This document shows positions 42,421 to 50,966 of a stretch of 64,000 nt of DNA, piece after piece. The stretch comes from Bdellovibrionales bacterium. Its GTDB lineage: Bacteria > Bdellovibrionota > UBA1018. Location: NCBI GenBank assembly GCA_018266355.1, contig JAFEAP010000029.1, forward strand, positions 588,909-652,908, read 5' to 3'. The notes below the pieces were generated by a model that saw nothing but the letters and a program-made list of their open reading frames with translations, was not told the origin of the DNA and made no database searches. The translations under genes and the position numbers were made by a program. The number at the start of each line of letters is the position of its first letter. Positions within the stretch are counted from its first letter, which is position 1.

Positions 42421-42486
42421 ATTACTGTAATACAAAAATATACTGTTTATCAAGAAAAAACAGTTCTAGAAAAAAATACAGTATAA
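42421..42486. promoter_or_regulatory. Cluster of ACTGT/ACAGT operator-like repeats between OYE and rrf2
   Basis: Four copies occur in an AT-rich block. ATTACTGTAAT (42421-42431) is a perfect odd palindrome. ACTGTTT (42442-42448) pairs with AAACAGT (42458-42464) over nine bases. TATACTGT (42439-42446) pairs with ACAGTATA (42478-42485). The block is nearly free of G+C, in contrast with everything around it. It probably holds both divergent promoters and the binding sites of the Rrf2 protein. Confidence 0.65.
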
Positions 42487-42548
42487 AGGTAAAATGAAGG
42501 AGTAGAACGAAGAAGAGGGAAACGTCCGTTTTAACTGGGAGTTAACGC

Positions 42549-42965
42549 ATGAAGACTAAGGGAGATTTCGCCATCGCGATCCAAATCCTCCTCTCGTGCG
42601 CCCGGAATCCCGAAACCCGGATTTGTTCCTCGAAACTCGCCGAACCGGTCGGCGTCCATGCCTCGCGCATTCGCACGATCGTCGCGAAGCTCGTGAAGGC
42701 CGGGATCCTCATCGCGCACGAAGGTCGTTCGGGCGGCGTGCAGCTGAAGCGTCCGGCGGGAAAAATCGATCTCGAGGAAGTGCTCCGCGTCGTCGATCCG
42801 TCCCCGTTCATCAAGATCCACGAAACGCCGAAGTCTTCCGAATGCCCGGTCGGCTGCGGCATGGCGAAAGTGATGAAACTCGTCCATTCGAAGGTCGAGG
42901 ACTCCGCGCGGAAAAGCCTGCGCTCCTTCCGGCTCGACGACCTGCTCGAAGTCGTCTCGGAGTGA
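42549..42965 (+). CDS. Rrf2-family transcriptional regulator
   Basis: Protein of 138 residues. The N-terminal winged helix starts with KGDFAIAIQILLS, and the recognition helix is in KLAEPVGVHASRIRTIVAKL. HEGRSGGVQLKRPAGKIDLEEVLRVVD is split across the typical Rrf2 wing and dimer helix. Cysteines are at 17, 26, 99 and 103; the CPVGC pair (99-103) is of the YwnA/SaiR thiol type and not the three-Cys iron-sulfur pattern of IscR or NsrR. A redox or electrophile signal is therefore likely. It is divergent from the OYE gene and 3 bases before a tesA-like gene. Confidence 0.9.
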   Translation: MKTKGDFAIAIQILLSCARNPETRICSSKLAEPVGVHASRIRTIVAKLVKAGILIAHEGRSGGVQLKRPAGKIDLEEVLRVVDPSPFIKIHETPKSSECPVGCGMAKVMKLVHSKVEDSARKSLRSFRLDDLLEVVSE

Positions 42966-42968
42966 GAG

Positions 42969-43637
42969 ATGCGCTTTCCTGCCCTCGCGATCGCGCTGCT
43001 CACGCTTTGCTCCGCCGCCGCGGGCGACGTGCCGGCGACTGAGAACACGAAATCCTCGGACGGCGCGATCAAGATCCTCTTCCTCGGCGATTCGCTGACC
43101 GAAGGCTACGGCGTTCCGAAGGAAAAGGCGTATCCGACGCTCGTCGTGGAACGCCTGAATAACCGATTCGCCCATCGGAAGATGGCGAAACGCGTGGCCG
43201 CGCTTTACGGCGGCGTGAGCGGGTCGACGAGCGCGAGCGCGCTTTCGCGCCTTCGGTGGTTCCTGAAGGCGAAGCCGTCGGTGCTCTTCCTCGCGATGGG
43301 CGCGAACGACGGGCTGCGGGGACTTCCCCCGGCCGAGATGGAGAAGAACCTCGACGCGACGATCGCGCTCGCCCGGAAGGAAGGGTTGAAGATCGTGCTC
43401 GCGGGCATGCGGCTGCCGCCGAACTACGGGAAGAAGAACTCCGAGGAATTCGCCGCCGTTTTCACGCACCTCGCGAAGAAATACGATCTGCCCTTCGTTC
43501 CATTTTTGCTCGCCACCGTCGGTGGAGAGAAGGATTTGAACATCGAGGACGGGATCCACCCGAACGAGAAGGGCCATGCGAAGATCGCCGAGCTGATCTT
43601 TCCGACGCTCGAAAACGTCCTGACCGAGGGGCGTTGA
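42969..43637 (+). CDS. tesA: Secreted SGNH esterase/lysophospholipase (TesA-like)
   Basis: Protein of 222 residues with a signal peptide (about 1-19). Its SGNH hydrolase blocks are block I LGDSLTEGYG (catalytic Ser), block II the Gly of GGVSGST, block III GANDG (Asn) and block V DGIHPN (Asp/His). It would be a periplasmic thioesterase I/lysophospholipase L1-type enzyme. The same three-gene group tesA, ybbA, ybbP occurs in Escherichia coli, where tesA is divergent; here all three are co-directional. Confidence 0.88.
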   Translation: MRFPALAIALLTLCSAAAGDVPATENTKSSDGAIKILFLGDSLTEGYGVPKEKAYPTLVVERLNNRFAHRKMAKRVAALYGGVSGSTSASALSRLRWFLKAKPSVLFLAMGANDGLRGLPPAEMEKNLDATIALARKEGLKIVLAGMRLPPNYGKKNSEEFAAVFTHLAKKYDLPFVPFLLATVGGEKDLNIEDGIHPNEKGHAKIAELIFPTLENVLTEGR

Positions 43638-43639
43638 GA

Positions 43640-44308
43640 GTGGATACCCTCGTCGTGAACCGTCTCCGTAAATCCTTCCGTCAGGGCGAAAGCGAAATCG
43701 CGGTGATCCGAGACCTCGCCTTTTCGGTGACGAAGGGCGAGACGGTGGCGATCCTCGGAAAGAGCGGAAGCGGGAAGTCGACCCTCCTTTCCCTCCTCGC
43801 CGGGCTCGACGCGCCCGACGCCGGCGAAGTGCTGCTCGAAGGCGTCGATCTCGCGAAACTGCCCGAGGAGGCGCTGCTGAAGATCCGGAACGAGAAGATC
43901 GGCATCGTCTTCCAGCAGTTCCACCTTTTCCCGGAGCTCACCGCGCTCGAAAACGCCGCGATTCCGCTCGAACTTCGCGGCGATCCGGAAGCCGAAGCGA
44001 AGGCTCGCGCCGCCCTCGAAGCGGTCGGCCTCGCTCATCGGCTCGGACACACGCCGGATCGCCTTTCCGGGGGGGAAAAGCAGCGGGTGGCGATCGCCCG
44101 CGCTTTCGTCTCCGAGCCCGCGATCCTGCTCGCCGACGAGCCGAGCGGGAACCTCGACGGGAAGACCGGCGAGGAAGTGATGGATCTCCTCTTTCGGCGG
44201 GTGCGTGAGCGGGGCATGACGCTGATCCTCGTCACCCACGACGAGGCGCTCGCCGCCCGGTGCGGCCGCAGGGTCGTGCTCGACCACGGCTCGATCGTGA
44301 CGTCATGA
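43640..44308 (+). CDS. ybbA: ABC transporter ATPase YbbA (LolD/MacB-type)
   Basis: Protein of 222 residues from the GTG at 43640, with GAGGGG upstream; a TTG two codons earlier is less likely. Walker A is GKSGSGKSTLLS, the Q-loop is VFQQFHLFPELTALEN, the signature is LSGGEKQRVAIARAF, and Walker B is ILLADEPSGNLDG. This family powers MacB-like permeases that extract or move lipophilic material from the inner membrane. Its stop overlaps the ybbP start by four bases (ATGA). Confidence 0.92.
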   Translation: MDTLVVNRLRKSFRQGESEIAVIRDLAFSVTKGETVAILGKSGSGKSTLLSLLAGLDAPDAGEVLLEGVDLAKLPEEALLKIRNEKIGIVFQQFHLFPELTALENAAIPLELRGDPEAEAKARAALEAVGLAHRLGHTPDRLSGGEKQRVAIARAFVSEPAILLADEPSGNLDGKTGEEVMDLLFRRVRERGMTLILVTHDEALAARCGRRVVLDHGSIVTS

Positions 44309-46866
44309 TCGGGCTCACCTTCCGACGCGTGTTCCGCTCCGTTTTTCGGCGCCCGCGCTACGCGACCGGATTCCTCGTCGCGGGAATTCTCGGGCTCTCG
44401 GGCAACCTCTACCTCGACTCGCTCGAAGGCTCGATCCGTTCGAGCCTCGGTTCGAAGTCGCGCGAGCTCCTCACCGCCGACCTCTCGATCTCCGTGCGGC
44501 GGCTCACCACCGCGGCCGACCGGGCGAAGATCGACGGATTCTTGAAACCGATCGCCGAGGAGACGACCCGCTCGCTCGATCTCTTTTCTATGCTTTCGAC
44601 GAAAACGGGGAGCCGGCTCGTGATGCTCGAGGCGATCGAGGGGAATTATCCCCTCGTGGGCCGGATCACGCTCGCGCGCGGAGGGCCGATCGAGCGGCGC
44701 ACCCCGAAGGCGGGCCTCGGCCAGGGACGGATCTGGATCGACCGGGACGTGCGCGATTCGCTCGGTCTCGCGATCGGCGGCCACGCGAAGCTCGGCGACC
44801 GCGATTTCGAAGTGACCGACGTGATCCTCGACGACACGGCGGACACGTTCCGGAGTTTTTCGATCGCGCCGCAAATCATGCTCACCGTCGAGGACCTCTG
44901 GACGACGAACCTCGTTCGAAAAGGGAGCACGGTCGCGGACCGCACCTATTCCGTGTTGAAGGCCGGCGTCTCGTCGAAAGATTCCGCCCGCCGGTGGAAC
45001 GCCGAGACCGACGACGTCGCGATCCGCGCCACTCCGGCCGAGGAGGCGAGCGAGCAGATCGCGAAGCTCACGTCGCGGCTGAACGACTACCTCGGCTTGG
45101 TCGGCCTCACGACGCTCTTCCTCGCTCTGATCGGGATCGCGTTCCTTTTCCAAACCGAGCTGCGCCGCCGGGTCCGATCGATCGGGACGCTCCGCGCGCT
45201 CGGGGATTCGAATCGGCGGATCGTCCTCGAGATTTCGGCGGAGGCGATGGTCCTCGGTCTCGTCGCGGGCCTCGCCTCGATCGGACTCGTGCATTTCACC
45301 CTGCCGTTCGCCGCGCGTTTCGTCGCCGAAATCTCGGGCTCCGTGATCACGCCGCGGGTATCGGCGCTCTCGGCGCTTCTCACGGTCGGGGTCGGGGCGT
45401 TCTTCGGGTTTTTCATCGCTTACCCCTTCGCGGCGCGGATCGGGCGATTGAAGCCGAACGCGCTCTTTCAAGACGAGGCGAATCTCGAAATCCCCTCGCG
45501 CCTCCGCGACGAGCTGCAGTTCCTTCCGCTCGCCGCGCTTTTTTACGGGCTTTCGATCTATCACGCGCATTCGTGGAGGGTCGGCTCGGTCTTTTTCGGG
45601 CTCGCCTTCGCCTCGGCGATCGCTCTCTTCGCGATCGGACGTTTCCTCTTCGGCCGGCTCGAACGGTTCCGCACGCGCGGTCTCGCGCTGAAGCTCGCGC
45701 TCCGGTCGCTCGCGAGGAATCCGTGGTCGAGCCTTTCGGGATTCGTCGCGGTCGGCCTCGGAGCGATGCTGTTGAGCCTCATCCCCGACCTCCAGGGCAT
45801 CATCGAGTCCGAGATCGAGCGGCCGGAAGGCAGTACCGTGCCGTCCCTCTTTCTCTTCGATATCCAGGAGGACCAGTTTCCCGACGTCGGAAAGACGATC
45901 GTCGAGCACGGCGGAAAATTCGCTTTTCCGACCCCGCTCATCCGCGCCCGCCTCGAGACGATTCGGGGAAAGCCGGTCGAGAAGGCCCTCGACTTCGCCG
46001 AACGGTCGACCCGTGAGCAGGAAGAGGAGGAGCGGAGCCGGAACCGCGGGTTCAATCTCACTTACCGCGATCGGCTGCTCGATTCCGAAGCGATCACGAA
46101 GGGCCGGTCGTTTTCCGGTCGGTTCGATCCCGCGGCCGGAAAACCCGCCGAAGTCACCCTCGAGCGCCAGTACGCCGACCGGCTCGGCGTTCAGGTCGGC
46201 GACCGGGTCGGGTTCGACGTCCAGGGCATTCCGATCGAAGCCGAAGTCGTCGGCCTGAGGCGGGTGAGATGGTCGAGCTTCCAGCCGAATTTCTTCGTCG
46301 TCTTCCAGCCCGGCGTCCTCGAGGACGCTCCGAAGACCTTCCTCGGCGGCGTCCCGGCGCTTTCGGAGGCGAAGAAGCGCGAAATCCAATCCGCGATCGT
46401 CGCGAAATTCCCGAACGTCTCGATCATGCAGGTCGACGAGATGGTCCGGAAGATCCTGAAGATCTTCGATCAAATGGGGCTCGCGATCCGAATCACCGCG
46501 ATCCTCTCGATCGTGACCGGCATTTTCGTGATTTTCTCCATCGCGCGCCGCCAGGCGCTCATCCGTAGGCGGAGCGCGCTGCTCCTCCGTACCGTCGGCG
46601 CGGCAGCGCGCGACGTGATGGCGATCTTCCTCTGGGAGTTCGGGATCCTCTCGGTGATCGCGTCGGCGTTCGGAGTGCTTTTCTCGGTCACGATCGCCCG
46701 GATCATCGCGTGGGTGCTCTTCGATCGCCTCGATTTTGGTTTGAACCCGGGGGCGTTTCTCGTGATCGGGGGCGTCGGCGCGATCGCCCTCGGAGCGGTG
46801 GCGCTCGCGGCGTCGAAGCTCGTGCGGGAAAAGCCTTGGCGGCTCCTCCAGGAGGAGGACCGTTGA
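44305..46866 (+). CDS. ybbP: ABC transporter permease YbbP (double FtsX-domain)
   Basis: Protein of 853 residues from the ATG at 44305 (MIGLTFRRVFRSVF). It has about ten membrane helices: one near the N-terminus, then three-helix FtsX-type units at about 255-375 and 730-840 plus central helices near 420-510. Two large periplasmic domains sit between (about 45-250 and 530-725). This is the YbbP layout. With YbbA it is thought to move hydrophobic compounds or lipids, and with TesA it may take part in outer-membrane or lipid homeostasis. Translational coupling to ybbA is by ATGA overlap. Confidence 0.9.
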   Translation: MIGLTFRRVFRSVFRRPRYATGFLVAGILGLSGNLYLDSLEGSIRSSLGSKSRELLTADLSISVRRLTTAADRAKIDGFLKPIAEETTRSLDLFSMLSTKTGSRLVMLEAIEGNYPLVGRITLARGGPIERRTPKAGLGQGRIWIDRDVRDSLGLAIGGHAKLGDRDFEVTDVILDDTADTFRSFSIAPQIMLTVEDLWTTNLVRKGSTVADRTYSVLKAGVSSKDSARRWNAETDDVAIRATPAEEASEQIAKLTSRLNDYLGLVGLTTLFLALIGIAFLFQTELRRRVRSIGTLRALGDSNRRIVLEISAEAMVLGLVAGLASIGLVHFTLPFAARFVAEISGSVITPRVSALSALLTVGVGAFFGFFIAYPFAARIGRLKPNALFQDEANLEIPSRLRDELQFLPLAALFYGLSIYHAHSWRVGSVFFGLAFASAIALFAIGRFLFGRLERFRTRGLALKLALRSLARNPWSSLSGFVAVGLGAMLLSLIPDLQGIIESEIERPEGSTVPSLFLFDIQEDQFPDVGKTIVEHGGKFAFPTPLIRARLETIRGKPVEKALDFAERSTREQEEEERSRNRGFNLTYRDRLLDSEAITKGRSFSGRFDPAAGKPAEVTLERQYADRLGVQVGDRVGFDVQGIPIEAEVVGLRRVRWSSFQPNFFVVFQPGVLEDAPKTFLGGVPALSEAKKREIQSAIVAKFPNVSIMQVDEMVRKILKIFDQMGLAIRITAILSIVTGIFVIFSIARRQALIRRRSALLLRTVGAAARDVMAIFLWEFGILSVIASAFGVLFSVTIARIIAWVLFDRLDFGLNPGAFLVIGGVGAIALGAVALAASKLVREKPWRLLQEEDR

Positions 46867-46867
46867 C

Positions 46868-48679
46868 TTAGGCCGAAGGCGCGCGGCGATCCGCGAGCGA
46901 GACCACGCTCGAGGAGCTGGCGACCGCGACCGGCCGGGCGAGCCCGAGAGTGTGGTTCGTCCAGTTCCGTAAGCCCCCGACCCCGATCCGGAGGAATCGG
47001 TAGACGCCGACGGTCTCTTCGGCAACCTCCGAGACCCGCTTTCCGGTGAGGTTGTGCATCAGGATCTTCGAAAGACGATGGATCGCCTGGAGCGGTTCCT
47101 GGGCGGTGCCGACGCGTTCGGAAAGGGTCTCGAGCTCCTCGAGCTTCTTCCCGAGTTCGTGGATCTTCTCGCGGTCCGAGAGTTTCATCAGGTGTTCGGA
47201 CTTGAGCGTCTTCGTCTTTCGGAAAAGGTCGTCCGCCGTGCGGATGATCTCGCCGTAGATCTTATCGAGGACCTCGATGCCTTCGGAAAGTTTCCGGAGG
47301 TTCTGCACGAGTTCCGGGCTCACTTCGGTCCGTTCGAGCTCTTGACCGACCGGCGGCACCCATCCGCAGTACCATTCGCGCGCGAGATGGCCGAGGACTT
47401 GGCCGTACCAGTTCGCGAGTGTGATGCGCTGGTCGATGAGCGTTTCGAAGTGGATCCCTCCGCCGACGTCGGCCGGGCGGATCTTCGAACGGAAAACCTC
47501 CATCTTCCCGAGGAGGTCGCTCGATTCGAGGTTTCGGAGGTGGTCCGCGAACGGGAGTTCGCGACGGTGTTGCCATTCCGTCGAGGCGTACGTCCAGCTC
47601 GCGTAGACCGCTTCCGGCGAGAGCGGGGATTCGGGCGACGGGGCGCGGACGACGTAGTGGCCGTTCCCGTAAGGGCCGGTTTCGCGGAATCGGACCGGTC
47701 CGACCGAGACGTTCAGCACGCGGGTGCCGAGCACGCTCGCGAGGTGGATCGCGGCGGTGTCGGCGGAGATCGTCCACTGCGCGTCGGCGAGGATCTGCGC
47801 CCACTGATCGAAAGCGGTCTTACCCACCTTCGAGTGCAGGCGTTTTTCGAAGACCGCGGACGGAGTTCCGTTCGTGCGTTCCTCGGCGCGAAGCGCTTCG
47901 AAGAACTTCGCTTCGATTTCCTTTTCGCAATTTCCCCCGAGGAGGATGATCCGCGTGTCGTCGTGGCGGCGGAGGATCATGGAGGCGAGCTTCGCCCAAG
48001 CGGCGGGCGACCAGGTTTTTTCCTCGCTCGAGGCGCCGAGCTGGAGCGCGATCCACCGGATGCCCGGATGGTTCCATCCGTCGCAGACGAAGGGACTGCG
48101 CTTGATCTCGAAAAAGGACTTCGAGGTGACGGTTTGGCCGTCGTTTTCCTCGACCGGGTCGTCGAAATGGATCTGGAGCGCGGTGAGGAGCTGGGTCGTG
48201 AGGATGTCGGTCAGGTGGATCGACTGGAGGGTTTCCGTCTGCACGATCGAGTGGATGTAGTGCGACCACCCGTCGACGACCGAGAGCGTTCCGTCCCGTC
48301 GGCGGGAATAGCCGATGCGGACGCGCGCGGGGAGGATCCCGGTGAGGTAGCTCGACGCCTCGCTATAGGTCCAGTTCACCACCATGTCGAAGGTGCGCTC
48401 GGCGAGCGGCTCGATCCAAGCCGCGATTTCCGGGATCATTCCCCGGGCCTTGCGCTTTCCGTTGACGAGCGGACGGAGGAGCGAATCGGTCGGAAGCTTC
48501 ACCACACGGTGGATCCACGGGCAGCGTTCGGCCGCGACCGCGAAGGATTCGTGAGCGACGTAGGTGATCTCGAGTTCGGGATAGAGCTGCTGGGCCGCGC
48601 GAAGGGCCATCAAGCTTTGCACGGAATCGCCCAGGCGCGCGAGCTGGACGACCGCGATCCGGATCGGCTCGCGTCTCAC
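46868..48679 (-). CDS. GT9 (heptosyltransferase-like) glycosyltransferase with long helical C-terminus
   Basis: Protein of 603 residues from the GTG at 48679, which overlaps the upstream small gene's stop (GTGA) and has AAGGAG 6 bases before. The two GT9 Rossmann domains are visible: IRIAVVQLARLGDSVQSLMA at the start and ISADTAAIHLASVLGTRVLN with the terminal GP-PYG motif near residues 335-360. The C-terminal 230 residues have no GT homologue that I recognise and are largely helical, including ELGKKLEELETLSERVG. It is the distal gene of the fliD-fliS-chaperone-TPR unit, so a flagellin or cap glycosyltransferase role is more likely than lipopolysaccharide core synthesis. Confidence 0.75.
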   Translation of the reverse strand: MRREPIRIAVVQLARLGDSVQSLMALRAAQQLYPELEITYVAHESFAVAAERCPWIHRVVKLPTDSLLRPLVNGKRKARGMIPEIAAWIEPLAERTFDMVVNWTYSEASSYLTGILPARVRIGYSRRRDGTLSVVDGWSHYIHSIVQTETLQSIHLTDILTTQLLTALQIHFDDPVEENDGQTVTSKSFFEIKRSPFVCDGWNHPGIRWIALQLGASSEEKTWSPAAWAKLASMILRRHDDTRIILLGGNCEKEIEAKFFEALRAEERTNGTPSAVFEKRLHSKVGKTAFDQWAQILADAQWTISADTAAIHLASVLGTRVLNVSVGPVRFRETGPYGNGHYVVRAPSPESPLSPEAVYASWTYASTEWQHRRELPFADHLRNLESSDLLGKMEVFRSKIRPADVGGGIHFETLIDQRITLANWYGQVLGHLAREWYCGWVPPVGQELERTEVSPELVQNLRKLSEGIEVLDKIYGEIIRTADDLFRKTKTLKSEHLMKLSDREKIHELGKKLEELETLSERVGTAQEPLQAIHRLSKILMHNLTGKRVSEVAEETVGVYRFLRIGVGGLRNWTNHTLGLARPVAVASSSSVVSLADRRAPSA

Positions 48680-48852
48680 GCCGACTCTCCTTGCGGAGCG
48701 GTTTCCTTGTCTTTCTTCCCGTCGGTCAGTCCGAGGCGGTGTTCCTTCTCGAGCGCCTCGAGGAAGCCGACGAGCATATTCTCGAGCTCGTGCTCCGTGA
48801 GGGGTGCCTCGATGATCGTCTCTTCGATCGAATTCCGACCTTCTTTTGCCAT
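48676..48852 (-). CDS. 58-residue acidic protein upstream of the GT9 gene
   Basis: Small gene with ATG at 48852, GGAGGA immediately upstream (complement of 48856-48861; an in-frame ATG at 48855 is next to it), and a TGA that overlaps the GT9 start by 4 bases. The product begins MAKEGRNSIEETIIEAPL and has a helical TEHELENMLVGFLEALEKEH segment, then a charged tail. Its codon bias matches the region and the frame fits the operon spacing. No family was recognised; its helical, acidic nature suggests a protein-protein adaptor for GT9 or the flagellar chaperones. Confidence 0.75.
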   Translation of the reverse strand: MAKEGRNSIEETIIEAPLTEHELENMLVGFLEALEKEHRLGLTDGKKDKETAPQGESA

Positions 48853-48916
48853 CATTCCTCCGCGATGTAGGTCCGGGACTCATCCTGAGTTCCGGGTCGA
48901 TTCCGTTGACGTAGAC

Positions 48917-50083
48917 TTAAAGCTTCTTTTCGATCAGACCGAGCAGGTTCGCCGCTTCCGCATGGGAGGGCTGGATCTGCAGGATCGTCCGCGCGGTCCG
49001 CGCGGCGGCCAGGCGGTCCCCGAGGTGGTACTCGAGGCCCGCGAGGCTATAGAGGAGATTCGCGTTGAACGGCGACATCTCGACGTAGGTGCGCAGCAGG
49101 TCGCGCGCCGCCGGGTATTCCCGTATCTCGTAGGCGGTCTTCACGAGGTGGAAGATCGCTTGGGGTTGCTGGATCTTGATCCGGAGCGAGGAGGCGAACG
49201 CGTCGTGCGCGGCCTTCTTTTCGCCGAGCGCGAGGTGGATCGAGCCCATTCCGAACCAGGCGCGGTCGTTCTGGGGATTCACGCGCAGGGATTCCTCGAA
49301 CGCGATCTTCGCTTCGTCGTAACGTTTCTGCCCGAGGCAGAGCGTACCGAGATTCGTCGCGACGGCGTCCGAGTGGGGATGGTATTCGAGGGCTTTCCGG
49401 TAGTGGCGCTCGGCTTTCGCGGGAGCCTGGGACCGGAGCCACGCGTTTCCGGCAGCTTGGTGAAGGTCGTAGCGGTGCTTGTCGGAAAGATCCTTCATCT
49501 GCATCGCGCGTTCGAGGACTTCCGCGGCTTGCTGGTCGCGGCTCGTCCGGATGAGGAGCGAAGCGTAGCGGCGGTAAGCGTCGATCGAGGGCGAGTAGAG
49601 GATCGAATCGTCATAGGCGCGGAGCGCTTTGTCGGTCTTGCCCTCGGCTTCGAAGCAGCGGGCGAGGCCGAGGAGCCCTTCGGCGGTGCGCTCGCCGGAT
49701 TTCGTGAGCGCGAGGTAGATCTGGCGCGCGGCCGCGTAGTCGCCGGCCTGGAAGAGGATTTTCGCGTTGTTCGCGAGGAAATCGGAGTTCAACTTCCCGT
49801 TCGGGAGGTAGATCGCGTCCTCGCGCGCGGCGGCTTCGGCCGCGGCGGCGTCCGCGCGTTGCTTGCGGATGTGGAGCACGTAAGTGCGCGAGTCGGCGCT
49901 TTCGCCGTTCTCGAATTCGGTCAGCACTTCCTGGATCGTGCGGTAACGAACCATCTTGTCCGCACCCGTCGGCACGGCGACGAAGTCGACGAGTTCCATC
50001 CCCTCGCGCGTGAGGTGGGACTGGAGACCTTCCGCGAGGCGATCGGCCAGCGGATTTTTCGGGTTGTTCTGACCCTCGTTCAT
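48917..50083 (-). CDS. TPR-repeat protein in the fliD-fliS operon
   Basis: Protein of 388 residues. The first 100 residues are a separate N-terminal domain (MVRYRTIQEVLTEFENG, then an Ala-rich linker). About eight tetratricopeptide repeats follow, for example GDYAAARQIYLALTKSG and KAERHYRKALEYHPHSDAVA. TPR proteins in this position are linked to flagellar assembly or flagellin modification in several deltaproteobacteria. It overlaps the fliT-like gene by 4 bases (ATGA). No signal peptide, so it is cytoplasmic. It could serve as the scaffold for the GT9 enzyme. Confidence 0.8.
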   Translation of the reverse strand: MNEGQNNPKNPLADRLAEGLQSHLTREGMELVDFVAVPTGADKMVRYRTIQEVLTEFENGESADSRTYVLHIRKQRADAAAAEAAAREDAIYLPNGKLNSDFLANNAKILFQAGDYAAARQIYLALTKSGERTAEGLLGLARCFEAEGKTDKALRAYDDSILYSPSIDAYRRYASLLIRTSRDQQAAEVLERAMQMKDLSDKHRYDLHQAAGNAWLRSQAPAKAERHYRKALEYHPHSDAVATNLGTLCLGQKRYDEAKIAFEESLRVNPQNDRAWFGMGSIHLALGEKKAAHDAFASSLRIKIQQPQAIFHLVKTAYEIREYPAARDLLRTYVEMSPFNANLLYSLAGLEYHLGDRLAAARTARTILQIQPSHAEAANLLGLIEKKL

Positions 50084-50541
50084 AACGTCCGATCTACTTC
50101 CTCTCCGGTCTGGCCGGAGGCGCTCTTGAACTTGTTGAGGATCTCGCGGCTCTTCCGGTTTTCCTGGATGAGCTTCGTGATCTGGGATTGGGCGTCGGCG
50201 ATCTTCCGGAAAACGATGTCGTCGGCGTTGAAGACGGCGACGATGAGTCGTTCGTTCTGCGCCATCTCATCCCGGGCGTTCGCGAGGAACTCCGGCGTGC
50301 GTTCGGCGGCGGGCAGCTCGGCGATCAAATCCGAGATTCGGCGGTCGTGAAGTTCGAGCGTGCGAAGGATGGTCGCTCGCGCGGCTTCGTAGGCGGAAAG
50401 GGGCCCTTGGTCTTCCGATCTTTCGGCGACGAGCGCTTCGGGCGCCACCGCCAGGAAAGCGCGCGTCTCCGCCATGAGCCGGTCGAGGCACCGGTTCTTC
50501 AAGCGGAGGAGTTCGAGGATCTCTTCGCGGCGATTTTCCAT
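50080..50541 (-). CDS. FliT/FlgN-like flagellar export chaperone
   Basis: Protein of 153 residues from the ATG at 50541 (MENRREEILELLRLKNRCLDR). It is entirely alpha-helical with long amphipathic helices, the pattern of FlgN/FliT chaperones that keep hook-associated proteins and FliD from aggregating. Sequence signatures are weak in this family. Location directly after fliS (10-base gap) and before the TPR gene in the same direction is the main support. A longer frame upstream would run into fliS and is not used. Confidence 0.65.
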   Translation of the reverse strand: MENRREEILELLRLKNRCLDRLMAETRAFLAVAPEALVAERSEDQGPLSAYEAARATILRTLELHDRRISDLIAELPAAERTPEFLANARDEMAQNERLIVAVFNADDIVFRKIADAQSQITKLIQENRKSREILNKFKSASGQTGEEVDRTL

Positions 50542-50551
50542 CTCGGTAGAA

Positions 50552-50953
50552 TCAGGTGACTTTCTTCGGTTGGGCGGAATCTTTTTGGAACTGCGAGACG
50601 GCGCCCTTCCATCCCTCAAGCAGCGTTTCGAGGTTCTTCTGCACGGCGAGGAGCGCCTCGCGATCGTTCTCGACGTTCGCCTTCAGAAGCTGGGTCACCA
50701 TGAAATTGTAGAGACGCTCGAGGTCCTTCGCAATCTGGCCGGCGACCTCGTGGTTCAGCGAGACCGTCAACTCGTTGATGATGTCGTGGGCCTTTCCGAT
50801 CCATTTGCCCTTCTCGGCCATATTCTTCTGTTCGATCGCGAGGATGGCTTTCTTCACGTTCTGGATCGCTCCCTCGTAAAGCAGGATGAGGATCTGTGCC
50901 GGAGAAGCGGTGGTGATCTGCATTTGTTTGTAGTTCTTAGCGCCGTAGGTCAT
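50552..50953 (-). CDS. fliS: Flagellar export chaperone FliS
   Basis: Protein of 133 residues with the FliS pattern: KQMQITTASPAQILILLYEGA near the N-terminus, then four helices ending in an LLEGW motif. FliS binds the C-terminal tail of flagellin and delivers it to the export gate. It follows fliD by 13 bases. The C-terminal extension SQFQKDSAQPKKVT is charged. Confidence 0.95.
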   Translation of the reverse strand: MTYGAKNYKQMQITTASPAQILILLYEGAIQNVKKAILAIEQKNMAEKGKWIGKAHDIINELTVSLNHEVAGQIAKDLERLYNFMVTQLLKANVENDREALLAVQKNLETLLEGWKGAVSQFQKDSAQPKKVT

Positions 50954-50966
50954 TTTCTACCTTTCA

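Noticed and set aside
48680..48883. N-terminal extension of the GT9 gene
   Set aside because: It covers the 58-residue gene in another frame and is Arg-rich nonsense; the GTG at 48679 has its own AAGGAG.
47054..50350. 1098-codon plus-strand frame across the GT9-TPR-chaperone genes
   Set aside because: It spans several real minus-strand genes with recognisable motifs and overlaps; its product has no domain.
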